Numbered from the stretch's first letter, positions 13,651 through 22,178 are shown. The stretch is DNA of 25,707 nucleotides from Cyanobium gracile_A (GCF_034931305.1 NZ_JAYGHY010000039.1:1-25707); one strand, 5' to 3'. Numbers and translations: made by a program. Notes: generated by a model from the sequence alone, not told the origin.

Positions 13651-15498
13651 TTGCCAGCCCTGCCCCGCCCCCAGCGCCGTCGGTTGCTGTTGATCACCGT
13701 GCTGCTGGGCTTGGTGCTCTACGGCTGGCAACTGGGCACCACGGGCCTGGTGGATGAAACGCCGCCCCTGTTCGCGGCATCGGCGCGGGCCATGGCGGAA
13801 ACGGGCGACTGGCTCATCCCCCGGGTCAACGGCCTGCCCCGCTACGACAAGCCGCCGCTGGTGTACTGGCTGATGGGGCTCGTCTACGCCCTGCCCGGCC
13901 AGGAGCAGTGGAATCCCCTGGGCACCTGGGCCGCCCGCTTTCCCTCCGCCCTGGCTGCCATCGGCGTGATGCTGGCCCTGGCCGACACCCTGCTGCGTTG
14001 GCCCCAGCCACCCTTCGCCAGCCGGGGGCCGGGTGCGGTGAGCCTGCGCCCGGCCCTGACCGCCCTCACCGCCGCCCTGGCCTTCGGCCTCTCCCCCCTG
14101 GCCCTGGCCTGGGGCCGCACGGCCGTGAGCGATTCCCTGTTCAGTGGCCTGGTGGCCCTGGCGCTGTTGCTCTGCTGGCAGACCTATGCCGACCCGGCGC
14201 GGCGCTGGTGGCTGTCGTGGCCCGTCCTGGGGCTGGCCGTGCTGACCAAGGGACCGGTGGCGGTGGTGTTGCTGGCGATCACCCTGCTGCTGTTCGGCTG
14301 GCTGCAGGCCGACATCGGTGGGCTCTGGCGGCGGCTGCGGCCCCTGCGGGGCCTGGCGCTCACCGCCCTGGTGTCCCTGCCCTGGTATCTCCTGGCACTC
14401 CACAGCGAAGGCCGCCCCTTCTGGGACAGCTTCTTCGGCTACCACAACCTGCAGCGCTTCACCGAGGTGGTGAACCGCCACCTGCAGCCATGGTGGTTTT
14501 TCCTGCCGGTGATGCTGGTTGCCAGCCTGCCGGTGTCTCCGCTGCTCCTGGTGGGACTGGCCCGGGCCATCGGCCCGCTGCGCCGCTCCTGGTATCCCAC
14601 CCTGCCGCAGCCCCCCGCCGCCTCGTTGGCCCGCTTCGCCGCCTGCTGGCTCCTGGCGGTGCTGCTGTTCTTCACCGCCGCCGCCACCAAGCTGCCGAGC
14701 TACTGGTTGCCCGCCATCCCCGCCGCCGCCTTGTTAGTGGCCCTGGCGGCCCAGACGGCCTGGACCGGCGGTGGCGGCCGCCCCTGGGAGCGCTGGGCCT
14801 GGGGCCTGAGCCTGCTGCTGGTGGCGGGCCTGGGGGTGGTGTTCCTGCTGGCCCGCCTGTGGGTGCCCCTGATCAACGATCCTGAGATGCCCACCCTGGC
14901 GGCGGAGCTCGACGGCAGCCCGCTGGTGCCCCTGGTGGCCGCCTGCTGGCTGCTGGCGGCCCTGCTGGGCTGGCTCTGCCGCCGCCGCCGCCCCCCCCTG
15001 CGGCTGCTGGCCCTGCAACTGCCGCTGGTGCTGTTCGTTCCCACGGCCCTGCTGCCCCTGTGGAGCGTGGGCGATCGCCTAAGGGGCGAGCCCGTGCGCC
15101 GCATGGCGGCGGCCCTGCAGCGGGAGGGCCGCCCCGGCGAGCCCGTGGCGATGGTGGGCGTCCTCAAACCTTCGCTGCACTACTACGGGCGGCGGGTGGT
15201 GATCTACGAGGGCATCGGTGTGGAGGGGCCCATCAACCTGGCGGACCGGCTGCGCCGGGAACGCCGCGTGGGCCAACGGCCCAGCACCCCGGACGCCCAG
15301 CCCACGGTTCTGGTGGTGATCGACCAGACCACCGCCCGCGCTCCCTTCTGGCGCCACCTTGGGGCCAGCGAGATCGCCAGTGCCGGGGTGTATCGGCTCT
15401 GGCGCCTCGACCGCCGCCGCCTTGAAGCGTCGGTGGCGAACCTGCGGCGCAACGGCTTCGCTCCTGATTGGCAGGCGCCCCGGCCGGAGCGTTACTAG
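13651..15498 (+). CDS. ArnT-like membrane glycosyltransferase (PMT/ArnT superfamily)
   Basis: A 615-residue polytopic enzyme of the ArnT/PMT (GT-C) superfamily, which moves sugars from polyprenyl-phosphate carriers to lipids or proteins on the outer face of the membrane. The first periplasmic loop carries the diagnostic motif: TTGLVDETPPLFAASARAM, then GDWLIPRVNG and RYDKPPLVYWLMG. The catalytic Asp-Glu is at 35-36 and KPPL at 67-70. About a dozen hydrophobic helices follow to residue 475, then a soluble C-terminal domain. The start is a TTG; no ATG or GTG gives the standard N-terminus. The stop TAG shares its bases with the stop of the histidine kinase on the other strand. Real donor and acceptor are unknown. 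Confidence 0.9.
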   Translation: MPALPRPQRRRLLLITVLLGLVLYGWQLGTTGLVDETPPLFAASARAMAETGDWLIPRVNGLPRYDKPPLVYWLMGLVYALPGQEQWNPLGTWAARFPSALAAIGVMLALADTLLRWPQPPFASRGPGAVSLRPALTALTAALAFGLSPLALAWGRTAVSDSLFSGLVALALLLCWQTYADPARRWWLSWPVLGLAVLTKGPVAVVLLAITLLLFGWLQADIGGLWRRLRPLRGLALTALVSLPWYLLALHSEGRPFWDSFFGYHNLQRFTEVVNRHLQPWWFFLPVMLVASLPVSPLLLVGLARAIGPLRRSWYPTLPQPPAASLARFAACWLLAVLLFFTAAATKLPSYWLPAIPAAALLVALAAQTAWTGGGGRPWERWAWGLSLLLVAGLGVVFLLARLWVPLINDPEMPTLAAELDGSPLVPLVAACWLLAALLGWLCRRRRPPLRLLALQLPLVLFVPTALLPLWSVGDRLRGEPVRRMAAALQREGRPGEPVAMVGVLKPSLHYYGRRVVIYEGIGVEGPINLADRLRRERRVGQRPSTPDAQPTVLVVIDQTTARAPFWRHLGASEIASAGVYRLWRLDRRRLEASVANLRRNGFAPDWQAPRPERY

Positions 15499-16997
15499 GC
15501 CGCCGGCAGGTGGATGTGGAAGCGGCTCCCGACCGCGATCTCGCTTTCGACGTCGATCGATCCCCCCATCGCCTCCACCAGCAGCTTCACCACCGAAAGA
15601 CCCAGGCCCGAGCCGCGCTCGTGCTCGATGGCATTGCGGCCGCGGTGGAAGCGATCGAACACCTTGGGGATGTCCTCAGGGGCGATGCCGATGCCCTGGT
15701 CCTTGACGCTGATGCACAGCGTCCCCGCGCCCTGGGACAGGTCGAGGCTGATCGGTCGGCCCGGAGGGGAATACTTGTCGGCGTTCTCGATCAGATTGAG
15801 CAGCACCTGCTGCAGGCGATCGGTTTCCGCCACGGCCTTGATCGGTCCCTCGGCGGCCTCCTTGGGCAGGGTGAGCAGCAGGGGGCGTGAGAGCTGGCTG
15901 CGGGCGAGGTCGCAGGCGGTGGTGAGCACTTCATCCACCGCCACCGGCGCCAGCACCATCTGCAGCTGGCCGGATTCGCTGCGGGACAGATCGAGCAGGT
16001 CGTTGAGCATGCGGGTGATGCGGTGCGTCTCGGCCTCGGTGGTGGCCAGGGCACGCATCTGCTCCGGATCCAGGTTCTGGCCGCGGCGCTGCAGGCGGCG
16101 CAGATAGCCACCGATGATCATCAGCGGATTGCGCAGCTCGTGCGAGACAAGCCCCACGAAGTGCCGCTGCTGGCTCCAGGCCAGCGCCAGCCGGTCGAGG
16201 AGGTCATTGAAGGACCCTGCCAGCTCTGCCACCTCCAGGGGGGCCCGCTCCAGCTTGAGGTGGCTGGTGGCGAGGCTTTCTGACGTCACACCAGCCGCCA
16301 TCAGATGGAGATCCCGCAGGGGCTGGAGGAGGCGTCGCGTCAGGATCGAGATCGCCACCAGGGTGAGGACCAGGCACAGGATCCAGACCCCGAGCAGCCC
16401 CAGCAGCATGGTGTGCAGAGCGGTGATGTTGGGGCTGATGTCCTCGGCCACCCACAGCCGGCTGCCGTCGGCGGAGCGATGCAAGGGATGGCTGAGGTAG
16501 CTGTTGCCCTCAAGGTCCTTCACCAGCCGGTAGTCCGTCCCGATCAACAGCGGCGTGATGCGGGGCCCGGGCCAGGGGCCCTTGGGTGCCGCCATGGACT
16601 GCTCGACGAGCCCCGAAAAGGGAGTGGTCTGTGGGGAGCTGGGCCTTGGCAGCACCAGGGAACCGTCGCTGTGCTGCACCCAGAAGAAGCGCTCCCTGGC
16701 GCTGAGGCGATCCAGTTCCTGGCGCAGTTGACTGGCTGTTCCGGGGGATGGGTCGCTGCTGCTCTGATCGAGCGAGAGCGTGAGGGAGCCCGCCGTCAGC
16801 CGTTGCCCCGCCTGTTGCTGGCGCAGCAGGCACTGCTGATTGATGAGCAGGGTGAAAGCGGAAGCGGCGGTGTAGCCGAGGAACACCGACGTGAAGGCCG
16901 CCAGCCTGAGCTGGCCGAGCAAGCTGCCGAACAGGCGTTGCCGCCAGCCATGGGGAGGCGTCCCAGCCTGGGGGGGGATGGGTGGCTGGGTTATCAC
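15495..16997 (-). CDS. Membrane sensor histidine kinase
   Basis: A 500-residue two-component sensor. TM1 is at about 32-53 and TM2 at about 196-220. They enclose a 140-residue extracytoplasmic domain with no family I recognise. A HAMP-like region follows (about 217-272), then HisKA with FVGLVSHELRNPLMII (phosphorylated His286). HATPase_c follows: N box NLIENADKYS, G1 DQGIGIA, F box FDRFHRG and G2 GSGLGLSVV. It starts at a GTG that overlaps the response-regulator stop (GTGA, 16994-16997), so the regulator gene comes first and translation is coupled. Its TAG stop interlocks with that of the ArnT-like gene. The neighbours suggest an envelope-related signal, but this is only inference. Confidence 0.94.
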   Translation of the reverse strand: MITQPPIPPQAGTPPHGWRQRLFGSLLGQLRLAAFTSVFLGYTAASAFTLLINQQCLLRQQQAGQRLTAGSLTLSLDQSSSDPSPGTASQLRQELDRLSARERFFWVQHSDGSLVLPRPSSPQTTPFSGLVEQSMAAPKGPWPGPRITPLLIGTDYRLVKDLEGNSYLSHPLHRSADGSRLWVAEDISPNITALHTMLLGLLGVWILCLVLTLVAISILTRRLLQPLRDLHLMAAGVTSESLATSHLKLERAPLEVAELAGSFNDLLDRLALAWSQQRHFVGLVSHELRNPLMIIGGYLRRLQRRGQNLDPEQMRALATTEAETHRITRMLNDLLDLSRSESGQLQMVLAPVAVDEVLTTACDLARSQLSRPLLLTLPKEAAEGPIKAVAETDRLQQVLLNLIENADKYSPPGRPISLDLSQGAGTLCISVKDQGIGIAPEDIPKVFDRFHRGRNAIEHERGSGLGLSVVKLLVEAMGGSIDVESEIAVGSRFHIHLPAA

Positions 16998-17473
16998 AGG
17001 GGGCTGTTCTCGCTCCTCTTGGGCAAGAGCCGCTCCAGCAGGTCGGGCAGCCGGTCGAGAAGTTCGTGCTTCAGCACGTAGTCGTCGGCGCCGGCCTCCA
17101 GCGCCTGGCGACGCCGTTCGGGATCGTTCAGGGAGGTGAAGATCACCACCGGTACGGTGAAACCGTGGGCGCGCAGATCACGCAGGCATTCGATGCCGTC
17201 GCAGTCGGGCATCTGCACGTCGAGGATGACGAGATCGATCCCCCCTTCCCCCAGCACCTTCTGGAGGCCCAGGCCATTGGTAAGGGTGCGGACGTCGCAG
17301 CCGGCGTCCGCCAGCTCTTCCGCCACCATGGTCCGGATGTGGGGGTCGTCGTCGACGATCGAGACGGTGGGCCGTTCCGACCTGGGCCGTTCAGGGCAGG
17401 TCATGACCTGTGTGGCGGTGGGGACGATCGCCCGCTGTGCCGAACGTCCCTGAAGGGAGAGGGGTGAGTTCAT
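16994..17473 (-). CDS. Single-domain response regulator (REC only)
   Basis: A 159-residue stand-alone receiver domain without a DNA-binding or enzymatic output. It has the acidic pocket VSIVDDDPH, phosphoacceptor Asp85 in LVILDVQMPD, the switch Thr/Ser in VIFTSLNDP (113-114) and Lys135 in DYVLKHELLD. A 30-residue N-terminal extension precedes the domain if the ATG at 17473 is used. The ATG at 17404 would remove 23 of these residues and is equally possible; neither has a good Shine-Dalgarno. Partner of the kinase that overlaps it. With no output domain it may act by protein contact, or as part of a phosphorelay with a component elsewhere. The 78-base gap upstream contains TTGACT (17510-17515, minus strand) but no good matching -10. 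Confidence 0.92.
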   Translation of the reverse strand: MNSPLSLQGRSAQRAIVPTATQVMTCPERPRSERPTVSIVDDDPHIRTMVAEELADAGCDVRTLTNGLGLQKVLGEGGIDLVILDVQMPDCDGIECLRDLRAHGFTVPVVIFTSLNDPERRRQALEAGADDYVLKHELLDRLPDLLERLLPKRSENSPL

Positions 17474-17551
17474 GGAGGCTGGAACCGTGCTTCATCTTGG
17501 CGTGATCCGAGTCAATCGGCAGGGATGAAATGTGGCTGAGAAAAATGGGAA

Positions 17552-18736
17552 TCATGCCGCCACCGGTTGGGGACAGAGTTCCTGGTAAAGCTTCTCCAGA
17601 GCGTCAATGTTGCCGGTCAGGGTGTAGCGCTCCAGGACTCTGTGCCGGGCTCGCCGTCCCAGTTCCGCCGTCAGGACTGGTTGGTCCCGCAACACCGGGA
17701 GCAGGGTGCGCAGCTGGGTGGTGACGCCCTGGGTGCTGATCACGATGCCCGCACCGCCCTCCAGCACCTCCCCATCGGCACCGGCATCGGTGGCCACGCA
17801 GGCGGTGCCGCAGGCCATGGCCTCCAGCAGGGCCAGGGAGAGCCCCTCCACGAGCGAGGGCAGCAGGAACACTTCGGCGAGCTGCAGCAGGGCCACCCGC
17901 CGGGCCCGGCTGGCCTCGTAGCCCCACCAGATGACGTCGGCTTCCGTTCCGCTCTGCAGGGAGGAGCGCAGGGGGCCGTCCCCCACGATCACGAGCACGC
18001 AGCCCTGGGGGCGCACCAGCCGCCAGGCCTTCAGCAGGGCCTCGACGTTCTTTTCCGTGGCCACCCGGCCCATGTAGAGGAACACGCGTCGGCCCCCCAC
18101 CTTGAGGCGCAGCTGGGCCAGTTCGGGTTCGCTGCCCTGGGCTGCTGGCGCCCAGGTGTCGGTGTCCACGCCATTGGGAATCACCGCCAGCCGCTCCCGA
18201 CGCACCCCCAGGCGCACCAGCACCTCGGCCTGAAGTTCGGAGAACACGATCACCCGATCGAACTTCGCCAGGGAGGGCGCGTAGAGCTGGTAGGTCAGTT
18301 GCTGGGTGCCTGCGGTGAGGTTGCGCAGCCCGGCGTCGAAGGGGGGATGGAAGGTGGCCACCAACGGCAGCCCCAGCTGCTGACAGAGGTCGGGCAGCCG
18401 GAAATCGAGGGGGGAGAGGGTGAGGCTGGCGTGCACCAGATCGGGCCGCTGTCGCTCCAGGGACTCGCGCAACTCCCTCTGGGCGCCAGGGGAGGGGATC
18501 GTGTACACCTGCGACTTCACCAGGTAAGGCAGGGCCACCTCGGGGTTCTCATCCGGCCGCCCGAGCACGCTGAGCTCACCGGCCCCCGCTTCCGGCCGGC
18601 CCAGGGAGGGGGAGGGGGTGTCGAAGTGGATGAAGCTCACCGAGTGGCCGCGTTGCCGCAGAGCTTCGGTGGTGCTCAGGCCGTAGGTGACGTTGCCGCA
18701 GAACGGGGATTTCTTGCCCAACCAGGCAATGTGCAT
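17552..18736 (-). CDS. GT4-family glycosyltransferase
   Basis: A 394-residue GT-B-fold glycosyltransferase starting at the ATG 18736 (MHIAWLGKKSPFCGNVTYGL); an in-frame TTG seven codons earlier is less likely. The N-terminal acceptor domain includes RQRPDLVHASLTLSPLDFR and LPLVATFHPPFD. The C-terminal donor domain has VIPNGVDTDTW, FLYMGRVATEKNVEALLKAW, VLVIVGDGP and the complete E-x7-E motif in EGLSLALLEAMACG. The N-terminal signature is common to a cyanobacterial GT4 group. A glycolipid-type acceptor is possible, but I cannot name the substrate. It lies 51 bases after the MFS gene and 78 before the response regulator. Confidence 0.88.
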   Translation of the reverse strand: MHIAWLGKKSPFCGNVTYGLSTTEALRQRGHSVSFIHFDTPSPSLGRPEAGAGELSVLGRPDENPEVALPYLVKSQVYTIPSPGAQRELRESLERQRPDLVHASLTLSPLDFRLPDLCQQLGLPLVATFHPPFDAGLRNLTAGTQQLTYQLYAPSLAKFDRVIVFSELQAEVLVRLGVRRERLAVIPNGVDTDTWAPAAQGSEPELAQLRLKVGGRRVFLYMGRVATEKNVEALLKAWRLVRPQGCVLVIVGDGPLRSSLQSGTEADVIWWGYEASRARRVALLQLAEVFLLPSLVEGLSLALLEAMACGTACVATDAGADGEVLEGGAGIVISTQGVTTQLRTLLPVLRDQPVLTAELGRRARHRVLERYTLTGNIDALEKLYQELCPQPVAA

Positions 18737-18787
18737 CACCTGTATGGCATCACGCAACAGCAGAATTTAGCAGCGCCTTGCGAGCCA

Positions 18788-20128
18788 TCAACTGCTGCGC
18801 CAGGGGCGTTCACTCAGGGCGGCGATGGCCGCGATGGCGGCCAGCCCCCACAGCACCGGCAGCAGCCCATAGCGGCTGACCACGGTGCCCGCCAGCACCA
18901 GGGGCAGGCTGAGGGCGATGTTGATCAGGTTGTTCTGGAGGCCGAACACCCGACCCCGCTGGTTTTCCGGAGTGTCTTCCTGGATCGTGGTCTGGGCGGG
19001 GATCGCCAGCAGGGCCGCGCCCACCCCCAGCAGGCCGCAGAGCAGCAGGGTGAACACCAGGTTGCCGCGCAGCTGGCCCAGCAGCACCAGGCACCAGGCG
19101 ATGGTTCCCAGTCCTGCGCTGGCCAGGCCACGCCGGCTGAAACGTTCACCCAGCTGGGCCATTGCCAGGGCCCCCACGGCCAACCCCAGCCCGCTCATGG
19201 CCAGCAGCACCCCGAAGCGGGTGGGACCGAGACCGCCGATCGCGGCCGCCAGGCTGATCGCCAGCACGTAGAGGGCCGCGAGCAGGCTGTAGAGCAGCAC
19301 CAGCTGGAGCATGGCGCTGCGCACCTTGGGTCGCTCCCGCAGCACCTGCACCCCTTCGCCGATCTCCTCCCAGACGGAGATGGAGCGGGGTTCCCGCGGC
19401 GGTTCAGAGATCTCGATGCCGGCGATGGCCACGGCCGCGGCGCCATAGCAGAGCGGCAACAGCACGAATTCGCCGCCGGGGATGCCCACCTGGGCCAGCA
19501 GGGTGCGCAGCAGGCGCAGGATCGGATCACCGAGGGCGAAACCGACGATGGTGGCGGCCATGCTGGTGGCCTGGTACACCGAATTGGCGGCGAGCAGCTG
19601 GGGATAGCCCACCAGCAGGGGGATGGCCGCCTGCTCGGCCGGCGCGAAGAACTGGGTGAGCACCGACTCAAAGAACGTCATGACCACCAGGGCCCAGTAG
19701 CCCCAGCTGAGCCCCAGCCACATCGGCCCCGGCAGCAGGCACAGGGGGGCCAGCATCACCAGAGCCGCACGCAGGCCGTTGGAGGCCACCATCACGGTGC
19801 GCTTCGGCCAGCGGTCGGCCCAGACGCCCGCCACCGTCCCCAGCAGCATCGCCGGCACGGTGTTGGCCACGTAGATGCCGGTGGCCAGCAGGGTGATCAT
19901 CTGGGCCCGGGTCTCGAAGCTCATCCGGAAAGCCGCGGCCGCCTCGGCGAGGGCCGCGTTGCTCTGTGGTGTGTCCGTCACCCAGTACTGGGCGATCAGG
20001 AACACCATCAGCACGATGTAGAACTTGTCCGCCAGCTGGGAAAACACCTGGCCGATCCAAAGCCGCCGGAACCCCGGCAGGGCCAGGACTCCGGCCAGTC
20101 CACGCTCGGTCTTGCCGCTCGGGCTCAT
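18788..20128 (-). CDS. Major facilitator superfamily transporter
   Basis: A 446-residue inner-membrane protein with about 12 hydrophobic helices. It resembles the MFS_3/enterobactin-exporter-like group often seen in cyanobacteria. Strings are LPGFRRLWIGQVFSQLADKFY at the N-terminus, the motif-A-like loop GTVAGVWADRWPKRTVMV and a second-half motif-A-like QTTIQEDTPENQRGRVFGL. The ATG at 20128 overlaps the recO stop as ATGA (20125-20128). The frame is open further upstream, but that part lies within recO and lacks MFS character. The substrate is unknown, and the coupling to recO probably reflects genome compaction. Confidence 0.9.
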   Translation of the reverse strand: MSPSGKTERGLAGVLALPGFRRLWIGQVFSQLADKFYIVLMVFLIAQYWVTDTPQSNAALAEAAAAFRMSFETRAQMITLLATGIYVANTVPAMLLGTVAGVWADRWPKRTVMVASNGLRAALVMLAPLCLLPGPMWLGLSWGYWALVVMTFFESVLTQFFAPAEQAAIPLLVGYPQLLAANSVYQATSMAATIVGFALGDPILRLLRTLLAQVGIPGGEFVLLPLCYGAAAVAIAGIEISEPPREPRSISVWEEIGEGVQVLRERPKVRSAMLQLVLLYSLLAALYVLAISLAAAIGGLGPTRFGVLLAMSGLGLAVGALAMAQLGERFSRRGLASAGLGTIAWCLVLLGQLRGNLVFTLLLCGLLGVGAALLAIPAQTTIQEDTPENQRGRVFGLQNNLINIALSLPLVLAGTVVSRYGLLPVLWGLAAIAAIAALSERPWRSS

Positions 20129-20931
20129 GCTGGCTCGGACGGTTGGGAGGGCATGGGGTCGCAGGCGGTCCGCAGCAGTCTGAAGGCTCGGGGTCTCTGA
20201 CCGAGATGCTCCCCGCACCAGGACTCCACCAGATCCAGCAGGTGCAGCCACACCACCTCCGGCCCCATCAGCTGGCCGTCGCGGCGACGGGGCGGAGCGG
20301 GTCGCGTCAGCCGCTGCAGCAGGGCCAGCTCGGAGGGGTTGAGCATCACCCGGGCCCCCGGTATGGCGCCGATCGCCAGCCCCTCGCTGGGTAGAAGGCT
20401 GCAGCGCCAGGCCCAGTCGCCGATCGGCGGCAGCAGGGGGGCGCCGCTGCGGACGCAGTGCTGCAGGGGCAGGGCGAAGCCCCCCAGGGCGAGCAGGTGG
20501 ACGCTCCCCTGCACGGCCACCGCCAGGGCCTCCACCCGCTCAGCGCGGTCCGTCACCACCGCCTCCAGGCGCCCGAGCTGGAGCAGCAGATCGGCGAGCA
20601 CGCCCGGGGCGGGAGCATCGGCGGGAACGAGTTTCAGGCACAGCTCGGCCAGGGCCTGGGCGGCGGCCAGGGTCTCCAGCCGCTGGGCCAGGCCGCTGTA
20701 ATTGCGCAGCATCCGCAGCTGGCGCACCCGCCGCAGACCACTGCCGCCCCCCACCTGAAGAAACAGGTGGGCCAGGGGCACCGCCGCCGCCAGGCTGCTC
20801 TTCGGCCGGCGTGCCCCCGGCACCGCCAGCCGGGTGAGGCCTTCGGCCTCGCTGAGCAGGGTGAGCAGCCGGTCGTGTTCCCCCAGGGGGCGACAGGTGA
20901 GTGCCAGGCCCTCAAGGTGGCCTTCAGGCAC
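20125..20931 (-). CDS. recO: DNA repair protein RecO
   Basis: Recombination mediator that, with RecR, helps load RecA on SSB-coated DNA. It has 268 residues and a GTG start. The N-terminal OB fold contains GLALTCRPLGEHDRLLTLLSEAEGLTRL and VPGARRPKSSLAAAVPLAHLFLQ. The helical C-terminal domain contains LQLGRLEAVV and ALGGFALPLQHCVRSG. The four-cysteine zinc finger of some RecO proteins is reduced here to Cys159 and perhaps Cys177, as in families that have lost zinc. It overlaps deoC by 8 bases (20924-20931) and the MFS gene by 4. Confidence 0.92.
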   Translation of the reverse strand: MPEGHLEGLALTCRPLGEHDRLLTLLSEAEGLTRLAVPGARRPKSSLAAAVPLAHLFLQVGGGSGLRRVRQLRMLRNYSGLAQRLETLAAAQALAELCLKLVPADAPAPGVLADLLLQLGRLEAVVTDRAERVEALAVAVQGSVHLLALGGFALPLQHCVRSGAPLLPPIGDWAWRCSLLPSEGLAIGAIPGARVMLNPSELALLQRLTRPAPPRRRDGQLMGPEVVWLHLLDLVESWCGEHLGQRPRAFRLLRTACDPMPSQPSEPA

Positions 20932-21601
20932 CGGCGCGCAGGTTCTGCATCAGGCTCACGCCCCGGCTCGTGCCCAACCGGCTGGCACCGGCCGCCACCA
21001 GGGCGAGCGCCTGCTCCAGATCGGCAATGCCGCCGGAGGCCTTCACCGCGGCGCGGCCCCTGGCCAGGGCCACCAGCTGGCCCACCTGGTCGGTCGTCAC
21101 CGGGGGGCCGAAACCGCTGCCTGTCTTGAGGTAACGCACGCCGGCATCGATGCTGATCTCCACCAGCAGGGCCAGGGCCTCGGGGTCGAGGCGGCCCACC
21201 TCCAGGATCACCTTCACCGGCAGGCCCAGGTCGGTGATGGCCGCCAGGTCGTCGAGCACGGCGGTGCCATCACCATCGGCGAGGGCGCCGAAATCCGGCA
21301 CCACGTCCAGTTCGTCAGCACCGGCGGCGGCGGCCCACTCCGCCTCCGCCCGTTTGATCGCCGCGGGGATGGCCCCAAAGGGGAACCCCACCACAGCGAT
21401 CAGTTTCACGGCTCCATCGACCGGCAGCCGTTCGCGGGCCAGAGGCAACCAGCGCGAGGCCAGGCACACGCCGGCGAAGCCGAAGTGGCGGGCCTCATCG
21501 CAGCAGCGCAGGATCGCCTCCTGGCCCCGGTGCGGGTCCAGAAGGGCATGGTCGATCAGGGGGGCGAGATCGGGACGTTCCGCTTGCCGCTCAGGTGTCA
21601 C
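20924..21601 (-). CDS. deoC: Deoxyribose-phosphate aldolase
   Basis: Cleaves 2-deoxyribose-5-phosphate to glyceraldehyde-3-phosphate and acetaldehyde in deoxynucleoside breakdown. It is a class I aldolase of 225 residues from the GTG at 21601; a longer frame reaches 21691, but the extra residues overlap the lrtA coding end and are not family-like. Key residues: Asp99 in ADELDVV, Schiff-base Lys159 in VRYLKTGSGFG, and Lys187 in AAVKASGGI. The phosphate-binding end is ASRLGTSRGVSLM. The start overlaps the last 11 bases of lrtA, and recO overlaps its end, so the three genes form a tight leftward operon. Confidence 0.95.
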   Translation of the reverse strand: MTPERQAERPDLAPLIDHALLDPHRGQEAILRCCDEARHFGFAGVCLASRWLPLARERLPVDGAVKLIAVVGFPFGAIPAAIKRAEAEWAAAAGADELDVVPDFGALADGDGTAVLDDLAAITDLGLPVKVILEVGRLDPEALALLVEISIDAGVRYLKTGSGFGPPVTTDQVGQLVALARGRAAVKASGGIADLEQALALVAAGASRLGTSRGVSLMQNLRAGA

Positions 21602-22178
21602 GGGCCTGGATGACGCCGAATCCACCGTGGTTGCGTCGGTAGACCACCTGGATCTGGCCCGTGCCCGCATCGCGGAACATGTAGAAGTCATGGTCGATCA
21701 GATCCAGCTGGTGCAAGGCCTCCTCCAGCTCCATCGCCGGCATGGCGAAGTACTTGCGGCGCACGCCGCGGTGGGGCACGGCGGGCTCGAGACCATCGGT
21801 GAGCGTGTCCCCGGGGTTGGGCAGCGTGGCGGCTCCGGCCTCCTCGGCCGCGGCCGAGCGGTGCACCGGTCCCTGGGTGCGCTCCTGCAGACGGTCCTTG
21901 TAACGGGTCAGCTGGCGGCTCAGCTTGGTGGCCACCATGTCGATGCTGGCGTAGAGGTTCTCGCTGCGTTCCTGGGCCCGGATCACCACGCCGTTGGCGA
22001 AAACGGTGACCTCGGCCGTCTGCTGCGGAACCCTGGGGTTACGGGCCACCGACAGATGCACGTCGGCTTCCTTGACGATGCCATCGAAGTGGCTGATGGC
22101 GCGGTTGAGCTTGGTTTCGGTGTACTCCCTGATCGCTGGTGTGACGTCGAGGTTGCGGCCGTGGATCAGCAGTTTCAT
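21591..22178 (-). CDS. lrtA: Ribosome hibernation factor, long HPF / LrtA
   Basis: Binds the small ribosomal subunit and joins ribosomes into inactive 100S dimers. In cyanobacteria it is known as the light-repressed transcript product. It is 195 residues from the ATG at 22178. The N-terminal HPF domain (1-97) starts MKLLIHGRNLDVTPAIREYTE and includes VHLSVARNP and ENLYASIDMVATKLSRQLTRYKDRL. After a variable linker, the C-terminal dimerisation domain (about 140-193) shows RRKYFAMPAMELEEALHQL, DHDFYMFRDAGTG and VVYRRNHGGFGVI. First gene of the lrtA-deoC-recO-MFS run, diverging from lipB across 63 bases. The leader holds a hairpin close to the start codon. Confidence 0.96.
   Translation of the reverse strand: MKLLIHGRNLDVTPAIREYTETKLNRAISHFDGIVKEADVHLSVARNPRVPQQTAEVTVFANGVVIRAQERSENLYASIDMVATKLSRQLTRYKDRLQERTQGPVHRSAAAEEAGAATLPNPGDTLTDGLEPAVPHRGVRRKYFAMPAMELEEALHQLDLIDHDFYMFRDAGTGQIQVVYRRNHGGFGVIQARDT

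Noticed and set aside
12135..13697. A 520-codon open frame on the - strand opposite the EamA and GT genes
   Set aside because: His/Gln/Gly-rich shadow of two clear + strand genes.
17505..17520. TTGACT as a -35 box for the response-regulator operon (minus strand)
   Set aside because: No acceptable -10 hexamer at 16-19 bases, so it is mentioned only in the gene entry.
17567..20200. An 877-codon open frame on the + strand
   Set aside because: It lies wholly opposite the glycosyltransferase and MFS genes. It is rich in Gln/His/Gly/Pro, has no domain, and results from G/C-rich third positions removing stop codons in the opposite frame.
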